Positions 24,023 to 35,868 of a stretch of 64,000 nt of DNA are shown here, one piece after another. The translations under genes and the position numbers were made by a program. Source of the stretch: Streptosporangium lutulentum (GTDB lineage Bacteria > Actinomycetota > Actinomycetes > Streptosporangiales > Streptosporangiaceae); the NCBI RefSeq assembly GCF_030811455.1, contig NZ_JAUSQU010000001.1, positions 7,130,001 through 7,194,000 on the forward strand, in the 5' to 3' direction. Each line of letters begins with the position of its first letter. Positions within the stretch are counted from its first letter, which is position 1. The notes below the pieces were generated by a model that was not told where the DNA came from, made no database searches, and worked only from the letters and a program-made list of their open reading frames with translations.

Positions 24023-25200
24023 TCAGGGGCAGCCGCCGCCGCTCTTCGGGTGGCAGCCCGGGGGAAGCACCGGCCGCTCGTCGGTCCAGCCCACCTCGCT
24101 GACGGTCTCGCTGGCGAGCACCGTGCCCTTCGGAAATCCGTCCTCCACACGCACCGTGACGAACCGCAAACCGAGTCTCATACCGGTCAGTGGGTCCAGG
24201 ACGGTCTCCTGCCTGACCGGGACCAGACGGTCGCCGAACACAAGCTGAGTCATCTCCCACAACTCGTGGCCGCGGGGATCGACGGCGAGGGCGGAGCGGC
24301 CCAGCGGATCGACGATCTCGCGGACGGACACGCCTCCGGGCAGTTCCACGTACAGCCGGAGCAGCGCCGCCCGGACGCCGGGACTGACCGGCAGCCCGAG
24401 CATCCTCGGCACGCCCCCCACGAGGAATTCCTCAAAGGTTCCCTTGAAGCCTCGCTTCACCTTCGCTGCGTAATATCCGGCCAGGCGTTTCCTCAACAGT
24501 GCCGGATCGGCCGGGAGAGCCGCCAGCTCCGCGAGGGTGAAGGAGGACACGGAGCGATCGGAGGGCCGTCCTTTGGAAGGCGCCCCGAACTGGAGGTGGC
24601 GGGGAGACGGCTCGCCGCGGGGGATGATCTGCTTCCCGCAGCCGGGGAATTTCGGTGGCATGCAGCTGTTCGGCACCTTCCAGTGCTTCGGAGAGCCCTG
24701 CTCACGCCAGATCCGCTCATCCTGCGCGGTGAGCGGCTCAAAACTCTTCTCCTGCGTCTCGTAGACGGGCAGCGCCCCGGGATCCGCCGGAATCCACTCG
24801 CTCATGTCCCCCGTGGCGGCGATCAAGTAGCGGGCGGAGGCCGTGCCCACCTGCACCGAAGTCCTGTGGAGGATCCGCGACCTCCAGTAGGCCCCGGTCT
24901 CGGCGGGTAGCCTCTCCACCCTGTCCGCGAGTTCAGAAGCAGTCGCGCGCCGCTCTTCGGCGTCGGCGACGCCGGGGCCGACACGGGGGCCGGCGCGCGG
25001 GCCAGGAGGGTCGCGGCCAGGGCGGCGGCGGTGACGACGGCGGCGGTGGCCGTGGCGGCTCCGATGATCAGCGCCCAGGTGTGGCGCGGGCGGCGCCGTA
25101 CCTCGTGGGCGGCCAGACGGGCGCGGGCACGGGCGACGACCTCGGGCGCGGGCGGCGGCGCGTCCGGCAGCGAGGACGACAGCAGGGTGATCTCATCCAT
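24023..25200 (-). pseudogene. Frameshifted CU044_5270-family membrane protein
   Basis: The reading frame is split. Residues 1 to about 85 (MDEITLLSSSLPDAPPPAPE, then a transmembrane helix AATATAAVVTAAALAATLLA and GARLLLNS) are read in one frame from the ATG at 25200. The remainder (ADRVERLPAETGAYWRSRIL to the stop at 24023, about 300 residues) is in another. Adding one G in CTCGCGGAC near 24926-24930 restores LLLNSADRVERLPAETGAYW, the expected family sequence. CU044_5270 proteins are single-pass membrane proteins encoded beside ECF sigma factors and may act as their anti-sigma factors. The break is either a real mutation or a sequencing error. Confidence 0.8.
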
Positions 25201-25771
25201 CGTGGGCCTCCTTCAGCGGGTTGACGTCGCCCAATGCCTTGCGGAGCTGCTTGCGCGCCCGGTTCAGACGGGACGCCACGGTCCCGTAGGGGATGCCGAG
25301 GGCGGCTGCCACCTCGGCGTGGGTGAGCTCGGCGAGGGCGACGAGCAGGACCACGTCGCGGTCGCGCTTGGCGAGACCGGCCAGCGCCCCCGCGAGCCGG
25401 CCGGTCACCTGCCCGGCGGCGACCTTGGTGGCGACGGTGCTCTCGTGGCCCTCCACGCGCTCGTCCGTCCCGGCCCGGCTGAGCGCTCTCCACCGGCGCA
25501 CCTCGCTCCGGCGGTGCCTGGCCAGGATGTTGGTGGCGATGCCGTACAGCCAGGGCCGGACCCCGCCCCGGGCGGCGTCGAAGCGGTCGCGGTCGCGGAA
25601 GGCGGCGAGGAAGGTGTCGGCCGCGAGGTCGTCGGCGGCGTTGACGTCCAGGCGCCGCGCGATGTAGCGATGGATCTCGGCGAAGTGGGCGTTGAACACC
25701 CGGTCGAAATCGTCGCGTGGCGACCACTCGCCGATCTCGGGCCGCGGCCCGAGATCAGGGGGAGCGATCAT
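25193..25771 (-). CDS. ECF-type RNA polymerase sigma factor
   Basis: A 192-residue sigma-70 family protein. Region 2 contains FDRVFNAHFAEIHRYIARRL and DDLAADTFLAAFR; region 4 contains LAELTHAEVAAALGIPYGTV and SRLNRARKQLRKAL. The subgroup pairs with CU044_5270 proteins, whose gene overlaps this stop by 8 bp. The ATG at 25771 has AAGGA 7 nt upstream. Because the partner is frameshifted, this sigma factor may be unregulated in this strain. It is divergent from dnaK. Confidence 0.9.
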   Translation of the reverse strand: MIAPPDLGPRPEIGEWSPRDDFDRVFNAHFAEIHRYIARRLDVNAADDLAADTFLAAFRDRDRFDAARGGVRPWLYGIATNILARHRRSEVRRWRALSRAGTDERVEGHESTVATKVAAGQVTGRLAGALAGLAKRDRDVVLLVALAELTHAEVAAALGIPYGTVASRLNRARKQLRKALGDVNPLKEAHDG

Positions 25772-25790
25772 TCATGTTCCTTCGTTGTAG

Positions 25791-27842
<2,052 letters not shown>

Positions 27843-27870
27843 CCGCGGGAAAGTCGAGGGGAGCAAGAGC

Positions 27871-28470
27871 GTGAGCACGCGCGAGAACGGTTCCGAGGAG
27901 GAGCCGGTTATCCGCGACAACCGCAAGATCGACCCAGAGACGGGACAGGTGCGTCAGCCGAAGCAGGCGGGCGAGGAGACCGGGGAGCAGGCCGACCAGC
28001 CCTCCCTGGCCGACAACCTGGCCTCGATCGAGCTGGCCACCCAGCTCGCCGAGCGCACCGCGGACCTGCAGCGTCTCCAGGCGGAGTACTCCAACTACCG
28101 CAAGCGGGTGGAGCGCGACCGGGCGGCCGTCAGGGAGCAGGCGGTCGCCGGCGCCCTGGTCGAGCTGCTGCCGGTTCTCGACGACATCGGCCGGGCCCGC
28201 GACCACGGAGAGCTCACCGGCGGCTTCGCCAAGGTGAGCGAGTCCCTGGAGGCGGCCACGGGGAAACTGGGGTTGACGACCTTCGGCACCAAGGGCGAGC
28301 CCTTCGACCCGACGGTGCACGAGGCACTGATCCACAGCTACTCCCCCGATGTCACCGAGCCGACCTGCGTGGAGATCCTGCAGCCCGGTTACCGGATCGG
28401 CGAGCGTGTGCTCCGCCCCGCGCGGGTCGCGGTCGCGGAGCCCGAAGAGCCCGCCGCGGGCGACAACTGA
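27871..28470 (+). CDS. grpE: Nucleotide exchange factor GrpE
   Basis: A 199-residue cofactor that releases ADP from DnaK. A polar N-terminal tail and long helix (TADLQRLQAEYSNYRKRVER) lead to the four-helix and beta domain (GEPFDPTVHEALIHSYSPDV). The GTG at 27871 has GGGGAG 7 nt upstream; earlier in-frame codons fall inside dnaK. It starts 28 bp after dnaK. Confidence 0.97.
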   Translation: MSTRENGSEEEPVIRDNRKIDPETGQVRQPKQAGEETGEQADQPSLADNLASIELATQLAERTADLQRLQAEYSNYRKRVERDRAAVREQAVAGALVELLPVLDDIGRARDHGELTGGFAKVSESLEAATGKLGLTTFGTKGEPFDPTVHEALIHSYSPDVTEPTCVEILQPGYRIGERVLRPARVAVAEPEEPAAGDN

Positions 28471-28504
28471 CACCCCCGTACTTGATCTCTGATAAGGAAC
28501 GAAG

Positions 28505-29701
28505 ATGAGCACCAAGGACTACCTGGAGAAGGACTACTACGCCGTCCTTGGTGTGCCCAAGACCGCCACCCCGGACGAGATCAAGAAGGCCTACCGGAAA
28601 CTGGCCAGGCAGTACCATCCGGACGCCAACCCCGGAAGCTCGGGGGCCTCTGAGAGCACCGCCAAGTTCAAGGAGGTCTCCGAGGCCTACGACATCCTGT
28701 CCGACACCAAGCGCCGCAAGGAGTACGACGAGGCGCGGACGCTGTTCGGATCGGGGATCGGCGGCTACACGGGGGGCGGGGGAGCTTCCCGCGGCGGGTT
28801 CCCCTTCGACCTGGGGGACCTGTTCGGCGGCACCAACCAGCAGCAGAGCGGCACCGGAGAGCGCATCGGCGACCTCTTCGGCGGCCTCTTCAACCGGGGT
28901 GGCGGCACCGGCCGCGCCGGCGGGACGACCACCAGGGCGCGACGCGGCCAGGACGTCGAGTCCGAGGTCACGCTCTCCTTCGGCGAGGCGGTCGAGGGCG
29001 CCACGGTGTCGCTCCGCCTGACCTCCTCATCCGCGTGCACGGCGTGCGGAGGCACCGGCGCCAAGGCCGGGACCACCCCGCGGGTCTGCCCGACCTGCGA
29101 GGGCACCGGCGCGGCCAGCCGGAACCTGGGCAACTTCGCCTTCTCCGAGCCGTGCCGCGACTGCAAGGGCCGCGGCCTGCTGGTGGACGACCCGTGCCCG
29201 GTGTGCGAGGGAAGCGGACGGGGCAAGAGCACCCGCACGATCCAGGCGCGCATCCCGGCGGGGGTCGGCGACGGCCAGCGCATCAAGATCAAGGCCAAGG
29301 GCGCTCCCGGTGAGAACGGCGGCCCGGCCGGTGACCTGTACGTCCTGATCCACGTCAAGCCGCACCCGGTGTTCGGCAGGACGGGTGAGAACCTCACGGT
29401 CACCGTTCCGGTCACCTTCACCGAGGCCGCGCTCGGGGCGGAGATCAAGGTGCCGATCCTCAAGGGGATGCCGGTCACGCTGCGCATCCCCGAGGGCACC
29501 CCCAACGGCCGCACCTTCCGGGTGCGGGGCAGGGGCGTGGCCCGCAAGGACGGCACCAAGGGCGACCTGCTCGCCACGATCGAGGTTCTGGTGCCGCAAC
29601 AGCTGGAGGACAAGGCGCGTGGCGCCCTGGAGGAGTTCCGCGACGCCACGGCGGGTGGTGACCCGAGGGCCGAGCTGATCCAACAGGCCAGAGGCGAGTA
29701 G
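28505..29701 (+). CDS. dnaJ: Chaperone DnaJ (type I Hsp40)
   Basis: A 398-residue J-protein with the J domain ([23 protein letters not shown] at about 38-40). A Gly/Phe-rich region (to about 145) follows, then four zinc-binding repeats [24 protein letters not shown] and CPVCEGSG, and the C-terminal substrate domains. It stimulates DnaK ATPase. The ATG has AAGGAACGA upstream; hspR begins 2 bp after the stop. Confidence 0.98.
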   Translation: MSTKDYLEKDYYAVLGVPKTATPDEIKKAYRKLARQYHPDANPGSSGASESTAKFKEVSEAYDILSDTKRRKEYDEARTLFGSGIGGYTGGGGASRGGFPFDLGDLFGGTNQQQSGTGERIGDLFGGLFNRGGGTGRAGGTTTRARRGQDVESEVTLSFGEAVEGATVSLRLTSSSACTACGGTGAKAGTTPRVCPTCEGTGAASRNLGNFAFSEPCRDCKGRGLLVDDPCPVCEGSGRGKSTRTIQARIPAGVGDGQRIKIKAKGAPGENGGPAGDLYVLIHVKPHPVFGRTGENLTVTVPVTFTEAALGAEIKVPILKGMPVTLRIPEGTPNGRTFRVRGRGVARKDGTKGDLLATIEVLVPQQLEDKARGALEEFRDATAGGDPRAELIQQARGE

Positions 29702-29703
29702 CC

Positions 29704-30051
29704 ATGGAAGCCAACTACTTCGATCTGTCGGACGACACTCCCGTCTACGTGATCTCGGTGGCCGCCCAGCTCTCCGGTCTGCACCCGCAGACCCTGCGCC
29801 AGTACGACCGTCTCGGCCTGGTCAGTCCAGGCCGGACGGCGGGTCGCGGGCGCCTCTACTCCACCCGCGACATCGTGATGCTCCGCGAGGTCCAGCGGCT
29901 CTCCCAGGAGGAGGGCATCAACCTCGCGGGCATCAAGCGGATCCTGTCGCTGGAGACCGAGGCGCTGCGCCTGCGCGACGAGAACCACCGCCTGCGCGCG
30001 GAGATGACCATGATCCGCGCCCTGATCCAGTATCAATTGCCACCCGCTTGA
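29704..30051 (+). CDS. hspR: Heat-shock repressor HspR (MerR family)
   Basis: A 115-residue repressor with the MerR-type winged helix VYVISVAAQLSGLHPQTLRQ then YDRLGLVSPGRTAGRGRLYS, followed by a leucine-rich dimerisation helix. HspR binds HAIR sites such as those at 25872 and 25923, with DnaK as co-repressor, giving feedback control of its own operon. It is translationally linked to dnaJ. Confidence 0.97.
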   Translation: MEANYFDLSDDTPVYVISVAAQLSGLHPQTLRQYDRLGLVSPGRTAGRGRLYSTRDIVMLREVQRLSQEEGINLAGIKRILSLETEALRLRDENHRLRAEMTMIRALIQYQLPPA

Positions 30052-30104
30052 CTCCATGAGGTCCCGGGGGGGCTTTACCTCCAAACGGAGCGAGGCACAC
30101 AAGC

Positions 30105-32687
30105 ATGGACTACAAGCTCACGCAGAAGAGCCAGGAGGCGGTCTCGTCCGCCATCCGCCGGGCCGCCGCCGAGGGCAACCCCGAGGTCGCCCCCGCCCAC
30201 CTCTTCACCTCACTTCTCTCCCAGACCGGCGGCACCGCCGTCCCCCTGCTGGAGGCCGTGGGCGCCGACTGGAAGCAGTTGCGCACCGACGCCGAGAAGC
30301 GGCTCGCGGCCCTGCCCAAGGCGCAGGGCTCCACGGTCAGCGCGCCGTCGAGCTCCCGGCAACTGCTCACCGTGCTGAACACCGCGGCCCAGCGGGCCCG
30401 CCGGCTTGAGGACGACTACGTCTCGACCGAGCACCTGCTGGTCGGCCTCGCCGCCGACGGCGGCCCGATCGCCGAACTGCTCAAGGCGCAGGGGGCCACT
30501 CCCAACGCCCTGCTGGACGCCTTCGAGCAGGTGCGCGGGCACGCCAGGGTGACCACCGCGACGCCCGAGGACACCTACCAGGCGCTGGAGAAGTACGGCA
30601 TCGACCTGACCGAGCGGGCCAGGGCGGGCAAGCTCGACCCCGTGATCGGGCGCGACTCGGAGATCCGGCGGGTCATCCAGGTGCTCAGCCGCAGGACCAA
30701 GAACAACCCGGTGCTCATCGGCGAGCCCGGCGTCGGCAAGACCGCCGTGGTGGAGGGGCTGGCCCAGCGGATCGTCGCGGGTGACGTGCCCTCCAGCCTG
30801 CGCGACAAGCGTCTGATCGCCCTGGACCTGGGCGCGATGGTCGCCGGCGCCAAATACCGGGGCGAGTTCGAGGAGCGCCTCAAGGCCGTGCTCAGCGAGA
30901 TCAAGGAGAGCGACGGCCAGATCGTCACCTTCATCGACGAGCTGCACACCATGGTCGGCGCCGGTGCCGCCGAGGGCGCGATGGACGCGGGAAACATGCT
31001 CAAGCCCATGCTGGCCCGGGGCGAGCTGCGAATGATCGGCGCGACGACGCTCGACGAATACCGCGAGCGCATCGAGAAGGACCCCGCCCTGGAGCGGCGC
31101 TTCCAGCAGATCTACGTGGGCGAGCCCAACGTCGAGGACACCATCGCCATCCTGCGCGGCCTCAAGGGCCGCTACGAGGCGCACCACCAGGTCCAGATCG
31201 CCGACAGCGCGCTCGTGGCCGCCTCCGCCCTCTCCGACCGCTACATCACCTCCAGGTTCCTGCCGGACAAGGCGATCGACCTCATCGACGAGGCCGCCTC
31301 CCGGCTCCGCATGGAGATCGACTCCCGTCCCGTGGAGATCGACCAGCTCCAGCGGAGCGTGGACCGGATGAAGATGGAGGAGCTCGCGCTCTCCAAGGAG
31401 ACCGACGAGAGCAGCGTCCAGCGACGGGAGCGGCTCCGCAGAGAGCTCGCCGACCGTCAGGAGGAGCTCAACGGCCTGGTCGGCCGCTGGGAGCGGGAGA
31501 AGGCCGGGCTCAACCGGCTCGGTGACCTCAAGAAGCAGATCGACGAGGCGCGCGGCGCCGCCGAGCGGGCACAGCGCGACGGTGACTTCGAGGCCGCCTC
31601 CCGGCTGATGTACGCCGACGTGCCCAAGCTGGAGGCCGAGCTCGCCGAGGCCAGCACGGCCGCCCAGCCCGAGAACCCGATGGTCAAGGAGGAGGTCGGC
31701 CCCGACGACATCGCCCAGGTCATCTCCTCATGGACCGGCATCCCCGCCGGCCGCCTGCTCGAAGGTGAGACCAGCAAGCTGCTCCGCATGGAGGAGGAGC
31801 TCGGCAAGCGCCTGATCGGCCAGAGGCCGGCCGTCCAGGCCGTCTCCGACGCCGTACGGCGGGCACGCGCGGGCATCTCCGACCCCGACAGGCCGACCGG
31901 AAGCTTCCTGTTCCTCGGCCCGACGGGTGTCGGCAAGACCGAACTGGCCAAGGCGCTGGCGGACTTCCTGTTCGACGACGAGCGGGCGATGGTCCGCATC
32001 GACATGAGCGAGTACGGCGAGAAGCACAGCGTCGCGCGCCTCGTGGGAGCCCCTCCCGGTTACGTGGGGTACGAGGAGGGCGGCCAGCTCACCGAGGCCG
32101 TGCGGCGCAGGCCGTACACCGTGGTGCTGCTGGACGAGGTCGAGAAGGCCCACCCCGAGGTCTTCGACGTCCTGCTCCAGGTCCTCGACGACGGGCGGCT
32201 CACCGACGGGCAGGGCAGGACCGTCGACTTCCGCAACGTGATCCTGGTCCTCACCTCCAACCTCGGCTCGCAGTTCCTCGTGGACCCGAAGCTGGACAAG
32301 GAGACCCAGCGGAAGACCGTGATGGACGCGGTGCGAAACGCCTTCAAGCCCGAGTTCCTCAACCGGCTCGACGACGTGATCCTGTTCGACGCGCTCGGCA
32401 CGGAGGAGCTGTCCAGGATCGTGGACCTCCAGGTGGCGCACCTGGCCGCGCGGCTGGCCGATCGGCGGCTCACGCTGACCGTGACCCCGGCGGCGCGCGA
32501 CTGGCTGGCTCTGACCGGCTACGACCCGCTGTACGGCGCACGCCCGCTGCGCCGCCTCATCCAGTCGGCGATCGGCGACAAACTGGCCAAGCAGGTGCTC
32601 GCCGGCGAGGTCCACGACGGAGACGAGGTCCTCGTCGACCTCGACGAGGCGAACGACACCCTGGCGATCGGCCCGGTAATGGCTTAA
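30105..32687 (+). CDS. clpB: Disaggregase ClpB (Hsp100)
   Basis: An 860-residue AAA+ ATPase. The N-terminal Clp repeats ([20 protein letters not shown]) are followed by NBD1 (Walker A GEPGVGKT, Walker B FIDELH), the coiled-coil M domain (about 410-525) and NBD2 ([17 protein letters not shown]). It extracts proteins from aggregates together with DnaK. It lies only 53 bp after hspR, so co-transcription with the dnaK operon is likely. I saw no HAIR element in the gap. Confidence 0.98.
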   Translation: MDYKLTQKSQEAVSSAIRRAAAEGNPEVAPAHLFTSLLSQTGGTAVPLLEAVGADWKQLRTDAEKRLAALPKAQGSTVSAPSSSRQLLTVLNTAAQRARRLEDDYVSTEHLLVGLAADGGPIAELLKAQGATPNALLDAFEQVRGHARVTTATPEDTYQALEKYGIDLTERARAGKLDPVIGRDSEIRRVIQVLSRRTKNNPVLIGEPGVGKTAVVEGLAQRIVAGDVPSSLRDKRLIALDLGAMVAGAKYRGEFEERLKAVLSEIKESDGQIVTFIDELHTMVGAGAAEGAMDAGNMLKPMLARGELRMIGATTLDEYRERIEKDPALERRFQQIYVGEPNVEDTIAILRGLKGRYEAHHQVQIADSALVAASALSDRYITSRFLPDKAIDLIDEAASRLRMEIDSRPVEIDQLQRSVDRMKMEELALSKETDESSVQRRERLRRELADRQEELNGLVGRWEREKAGLNRLGDLKKQIDEARGAAERAQRDGDFEAASRLMYADVPKLEAELAEASTAAQPENPMVKEEVGPDDIAQVISSWTGIPAGRLLEGETSKLLRMEEELGKRLIGQRPAVQAVSDAVRRARAGISDPDRPTGSFLFLGPTGVGKTELAKALADFLFDDERAMVRIDMSEYGEKHSVARLVGAPPGYVGYEEGGQLTEAVRRRPYTVVLLDEVEKAHPEVFDVLLQVLDDGRLTDGQGRTVDFRNVILVLTSNLGSQFLVDPKLDKETQRKTVMDAVRNAFKPEFLNRLDDVILFDALGTEELSRIVDLQVAHLAARLADRRLTLTVTPAARDWLALTGYDPLYGARPLRRLIQSAIGDKLAKQVLAGEVHDGDEVLVDLDEANDTLAIGPVMA

Positions 32688-32776
32688 CCATCGTTGGGCC
32701 AAACGGATCCCCCTTCAAAACCCCGCTGTTACGTTCGGCACTCATCCGATTACCGAAAACGAACAGGGAAACGCGC

Positions 32777-33691
32777 ATGTCTAACGCATCACGGAACGTC
32801 AGGGGGATCCTCGCGACGGCGGCGCTCATGGCCGGCGTGAACTGGGCGGTGATCATTCCTGCGTCGGCGGAGGTCGTGCCCTGCCAGGGCCGGGACGTGG
32901 TGAGCGTGGTGGGGGCGCCGGGCTACGGGGCGGCGATCTGCGACGGGATCGGCGATTCCGGGATCACCGCGACCGGCGGCGAGATAATGATCCCCGCCGG
33001 CTACGGAGCCCCGAGGACCGTGGACCCGTTCGCCCGGGCCGCGGGCCTGCCCGGTCTCTCCTGGGCCTCCGGAACGGTCGGCTTCACCGACGCCGGGGCG
33101 ATCGGCTTCACCGACGGCGGAGGCGCCGCCGGGATGGTCGGCTTCGCCGACCCCGCGGGCGCCGCCAGGGGCATCGGCTTCCAGTCTCTGCCCCTGGAAC
33201 GGCGGTGGGCCGGCACCCTGTCCACCACCCCGGACCTGCCCGGCCTGCCGGGCGCGCCCGGCACCGGAGCGGACGGGTCGCCGGTCCAGGTCTCCCGGTT
33301 CCCGGGCCTTCCCGGACCGAGTGGCACGGTGTCCGGCGACATGCCGCTGCCGGAGCCGATCCCGGTGAGGGCCCGCACGGAAGAGGCGCCCGGCACGAAC
33401 CCGCCCGGCGTGGACGCGAGCCCGTCCCGGACGGACCTGCCCGGAACCGGCACGGACCTTCCCGGCCCGGGCACGGACCTTCCCGGCGCGATCCGGCTGG
33501 AGGTCCCGCCCGTGCCGGAGAACCTCGTGGACGACGCCGCACCGGACGACGCCGCTCCGGTGGACGGTGCGGAGGTCGCCCCGCTGGACGGCATGGAGGA
33601 CGGCACGGGGATCGCTCCGCTGGAGGACGCGGAGGAGGTCTCCCGGCCCTCGACCCTGAGCACGGTGTCCTCGGGTCTCGGACTCGGCTAG
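32777..33691 (+). CDS. Secreted low-complexity protein, function unknown
   Basis: A 304-residue exported protein. A Sec signal (RGILATAALMAGVNWAVIIP then ASA) precedes AEVVPCQG. Residues 30-60 contain two cysteines (VPCQG, AAICDG). Gly-rich repeats VGFTDAG, IGFTDGG and VGFADPA follow, then Pro/Gly-rich DLPGTGT-DLPGPGT-DLPGA repeats and an acidic C-terminus. No enzymatic domain is visible. It may be a structural envelope or spore-coat protein. A strong terminator follows at 33706. Confidence 0.65.
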   Translation: MSNASRNVRGILATAALMAGVNWAVIIPASAEVVPCQGRDVVSVVGAPGYGAAICDGIGDSGITATGGEIMIPAGYGAPRTVDPFARAAGLPGLSWASGTVGFTDAGAIGFTDGGGAAGMVGFADPAGAARGIGFQSLPLERRWAGTLSTTPDLPGLPGAPGTGADGSPVQVSRFPGLPGPSGTVSGDMPLPEPIPVRARTEEAPGTNPPGVDASPSRTDLPGTGTDLPGPGTDLPGAIRLEVPPVPENLVDDAAPDDAAPVDGAEVAPLDGMEDGTGIAPLEDAEEVSRPSTLSTVSSGLGLG

Positions 33692-33705
33692 CCGGCGGGG
33701 TCGCT

Positions 33706-33753
33706 CGACGGAGAAGGGCCGTGATTCGGGGGGATCACGGCCCTTCTCCGTCG
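33706..33753 (+). terminator. Rho-independent-type terminator hairpin
   Basis: A perfect 20-bp stem (33706-33725 with 33734-33753, starting CGACGGAGAAGGGCCGTGAT) closes an 8-nt G-rich loop, 14 bp after the secreted-protein stop. U-tracts are usually lacking in such high-GC terminators. Confidence 0.85.
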
Positions 33754-33871
33754 GCACGACCCACCGGCCACGACGCGCCTGCCCCGTCACCACGACGGAT
33801 CAGGCGAGGAGCCGGCCGCGTTTCCCGACCCACCGGCGCGCCGGATCGGGCGGGGAGCCGTCCGCCGGCGT

Positions 33872-34411
33872 TCAGTGCGAGGCGTCCAGCAAGGCGTCGA
33901 GCTCGTCTTCGGGAAGGCCCAGATCCACCCGGATCCGGTAGCGGGTCCTGAGCAGCGCGATGTGCTCACTGCCGCCCTCCGCGGCCTCGTGGGCCCCCTC
34001 GGTGGCCCAGCGATGGGCCTCCCTCAGGTCGCCGTAGGCGACGAGGGTCTCGGCGACCGTGAGGGCGGTGGCGGGGGTGACCCCGCCGTCGGCCCGGATC
34101 GCTTCGATCACCTCCCGCGCCTCATCCGCCTGTTCGAGCTCGAAGAGGGTGTCCGCGATCCCGGCCCGGGGGTCGACACTCACCTCGCCCCCGTCGTCCA
34201 CCGCCCGCTGGAAACAGTCGAGGGCGTGGGCCGGCTGTCCGGCCTGCCGCCACTCCTCCGCCGCGAGCAAGAGGATCGCCGACCGCGATACGTCACCGGT
34301 CACGTATGCCTCTACCAGGGCTTCCAGCCGCCGGGCCAGGTCTTCGTGATCGTCGGCCAGAAGTGTCTGCTCAAGCAATCGATCGAGTTGCTCACGTGTC
34401 ACATGTGCCAC
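33872..34411 (-). CDS. TPR-like helical repeat protein
   Basis: A 179-residue all-helical cytoplasmic protein. Residues about 45-150 show tetratricopeptide-like periodicity (AAEEWRQAGQPAHALDCFQR, DTLFELEQADEAREVIEAIR, ETLVAYGDLREAHRWATEGA). It probably mediates protein-protein contacts; its partner is unknown. The GTG at 34411 is preceded 6 nt upstream by a -10-like TACTCT, suggesting a leaderless transcript. Confidence 0.7.
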   Translation of the reverse strand: MAHVTREQLDRLLEQTLLADDHEDLARRLEALVEAYVTGDVSRSAILLLAAEEWRQAGQPAHALDCFQRAVDDGGEVSVDPRAGIADTLFELEQADEAREVIEAIRADGGVTPATALTVAETLVAYGDLREAHRWATEGAHEAAEGGSEHIALLRTRYRIRVDLGLPEDELDALLDASH

Positions 34412-34574
34412 ATCGCGAGAGTACCGAGCGGCGCTCGATTTCGTCCGGACAACGGCAGGTATTGGTCACACGACCTTAGGTAAACGACTGGTCACGGTGC
34501 GCGTGTCCCTCCAGCAAAACGGGCATATGAGCCGGGACTCCTGGTAATGGAGTGACCTCGTTGGGAGGGCTGCG

Positions 34575-35153
34575 ATGGGCATGTCCAAGCAGACGACCTT
34601 CACTCTGACACTCCTGGTGGCCGTTTCCGCGATCGTTCCGGGGTCCGCCGGATACCTGTCCGCCAGGATGGACGCCGTCGAACAGGCCCGCAGCGAGCTG
34701 CTCTCCCTGGAGAGCCGGCTCCGGCAGGAGAGGCACGAGGAGCTGGCCGAGGAGATCGAACTGGTCCGCCAGGCTCGGCGGTCCCGGGCCGCCGTACCCG
34801 CCCCCACCCCCTGCAAGGCCATGGAGAGTTCCGGACAGGAGCACGGAAGGCAACCGCACAGACCCACCGCGATCGTCCCCGGGCCGTTGGAACGCGAGAC
34901 GGAGAGGCTTCTCCAGAAGAGGATCCGCGGGGACGAACTCCTTGAGGCGAGGCTCGACGAGGAGATCACCGAGGAGGTGCGCCGGTTGACCGAGCTTGAG
35001 CGCAGGCGCAAGATCCGCGAGCGCGTGGAGAGGCTCATCGCCCCCGGGCTGAGCGCCGTCACCGAGAGGATCCTGCCGTCGGAGGCCTACCGGAGAGCCC
35101 GGCAGGAGAGCCCGGCCCCCGAGTCGCCTCAGCCCGACGTCCCGGCGAACTGA
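34575..35153 (+). CDS. Membrane-anchored coiled-coil protein, function unknown
   Basis: A 192-residue protein. An N-terminal hydrophobic helix (TTFTLTLLVAVSAIVPGSAG) acts as signal or anchor. A charged coiled coil (about 35-70), a Pro-rich linker with a single Cys, and a second charged helical region (about 105-160, rich in Glu/Arg) follow. The ATG has GGGAGG 6 nt upstream. Its 3' end overlaps the convergent TetR gene by 25 bp. Confidence 0.6.
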   Translation: MGMSKQTTFTLTLLVAVSAIVPGSAGYLSARMDAVEQARSELLSLESRLRQERHEELAEEIELVRQARRSRAAVPAPTPCKAMESSGQEHGRQPHRPTAIVPGPLERETERLLQKRIRGDELLEARLDEEITEEVRRLTELERRRKIRERVERLIAPGLSAVTERILPSEAYRRARQESPAPESPQPDVPAN

Positions 35154-35767
35154 CGGTTCAGATATCCCCGGATCAGGCGCTTGGCCTCGGCCACGATCTC
35201 CGGATCACCCTTCGGATCGTGCCGGAAGGCCAGTTTGAGCACCGCGTCTCCCGCCTCCACGGCGACCAGGGCGGCCAGGTCGATCTTCTCGCTGTCGGCC
35301 AGGCCGTACTCCTGGAGAAGGAGGCCGCGCAGTCGTCCGGCGATCACCGTGTTGTTGTCCGACACCGCGTCGAGCAGGTTCAGGTCGACCACGTCGCCGA
35401 AGTGCAGGGATCGGAAACCCGGGACGGACCTGTGCATCTCCACGTATTCGTCGATGATCGCGTCGACCGCGTCCCACCAGCCGGCGTAGTCCTCCGACAG
35501 GAAGCGCCTCCCGATCCGGGAGACGAGCCGCTCCACCTGGCGCCGGGTCATGGCCTGGATGACGGCCCGTTTGTCGGGGAAGAACTGGTAGACCGAGCCG
35601 ATCGCGACTCCGGCGCGTTCGGCGATCCGGGTGGTGGACAGCGCGTCGTAGCCGACCTCGTCCAGCAGATCGGCACACGCGTCAAGCATCCTCTCGACGC
35701 GCCGTGCGCTCCGCCTCTGGGTCGGCCGGCGCCGCAGCGGAGCTTCACCGGGCTCCTCGGCAGGCAT
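35129..35767 (-). CDS. TetR-family transcriptional regulator
   Basis: A 212-residue repressor. The N-terminal HTH reads YDALSTTRIAERAGVAIGSV then YQFFPDKRAVIQAM; the C-terminal ligand domain contains conserved AVEAGDAVLKLAF. ATG 35767 has GGTGGGG 8 nt upstream and is preferred; GTG 35776 has no spaced site. The target and ligand are unknown. No divergent gene lies immediately upstream, so it may act in trans. Confidence 0.88.
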   Translation of the reverse strand: MPAEEPGEAPLRRRPTQRRSARRVERMLDACADLLDEVGYDALSTTRIAERAGVAIGSVYQFFPDKRAVIQAMTRRQVERLVSRIGRRFLSEDYAGWWDAVDAIIDEYVEMHRSVPGFRSLHFGDVVDLNLLDAVSDNNTVIAGRLRGLLLQEYGLADSEKIDLAALVAVEAGDAVLKLAFRHDPKGDPEIVAEAKRLIRGYLNRQFAGTSG

Positions 35768-35868
35768 GGTGGACACCCCACCATCTTGCCTGCCCCACCT
35801 CTCCAGGTCAGGCCTTATTCGTCAATCGCAAGATTTCTCCCGCCCCCGAGAGCCGAAAGGGATTCGGC

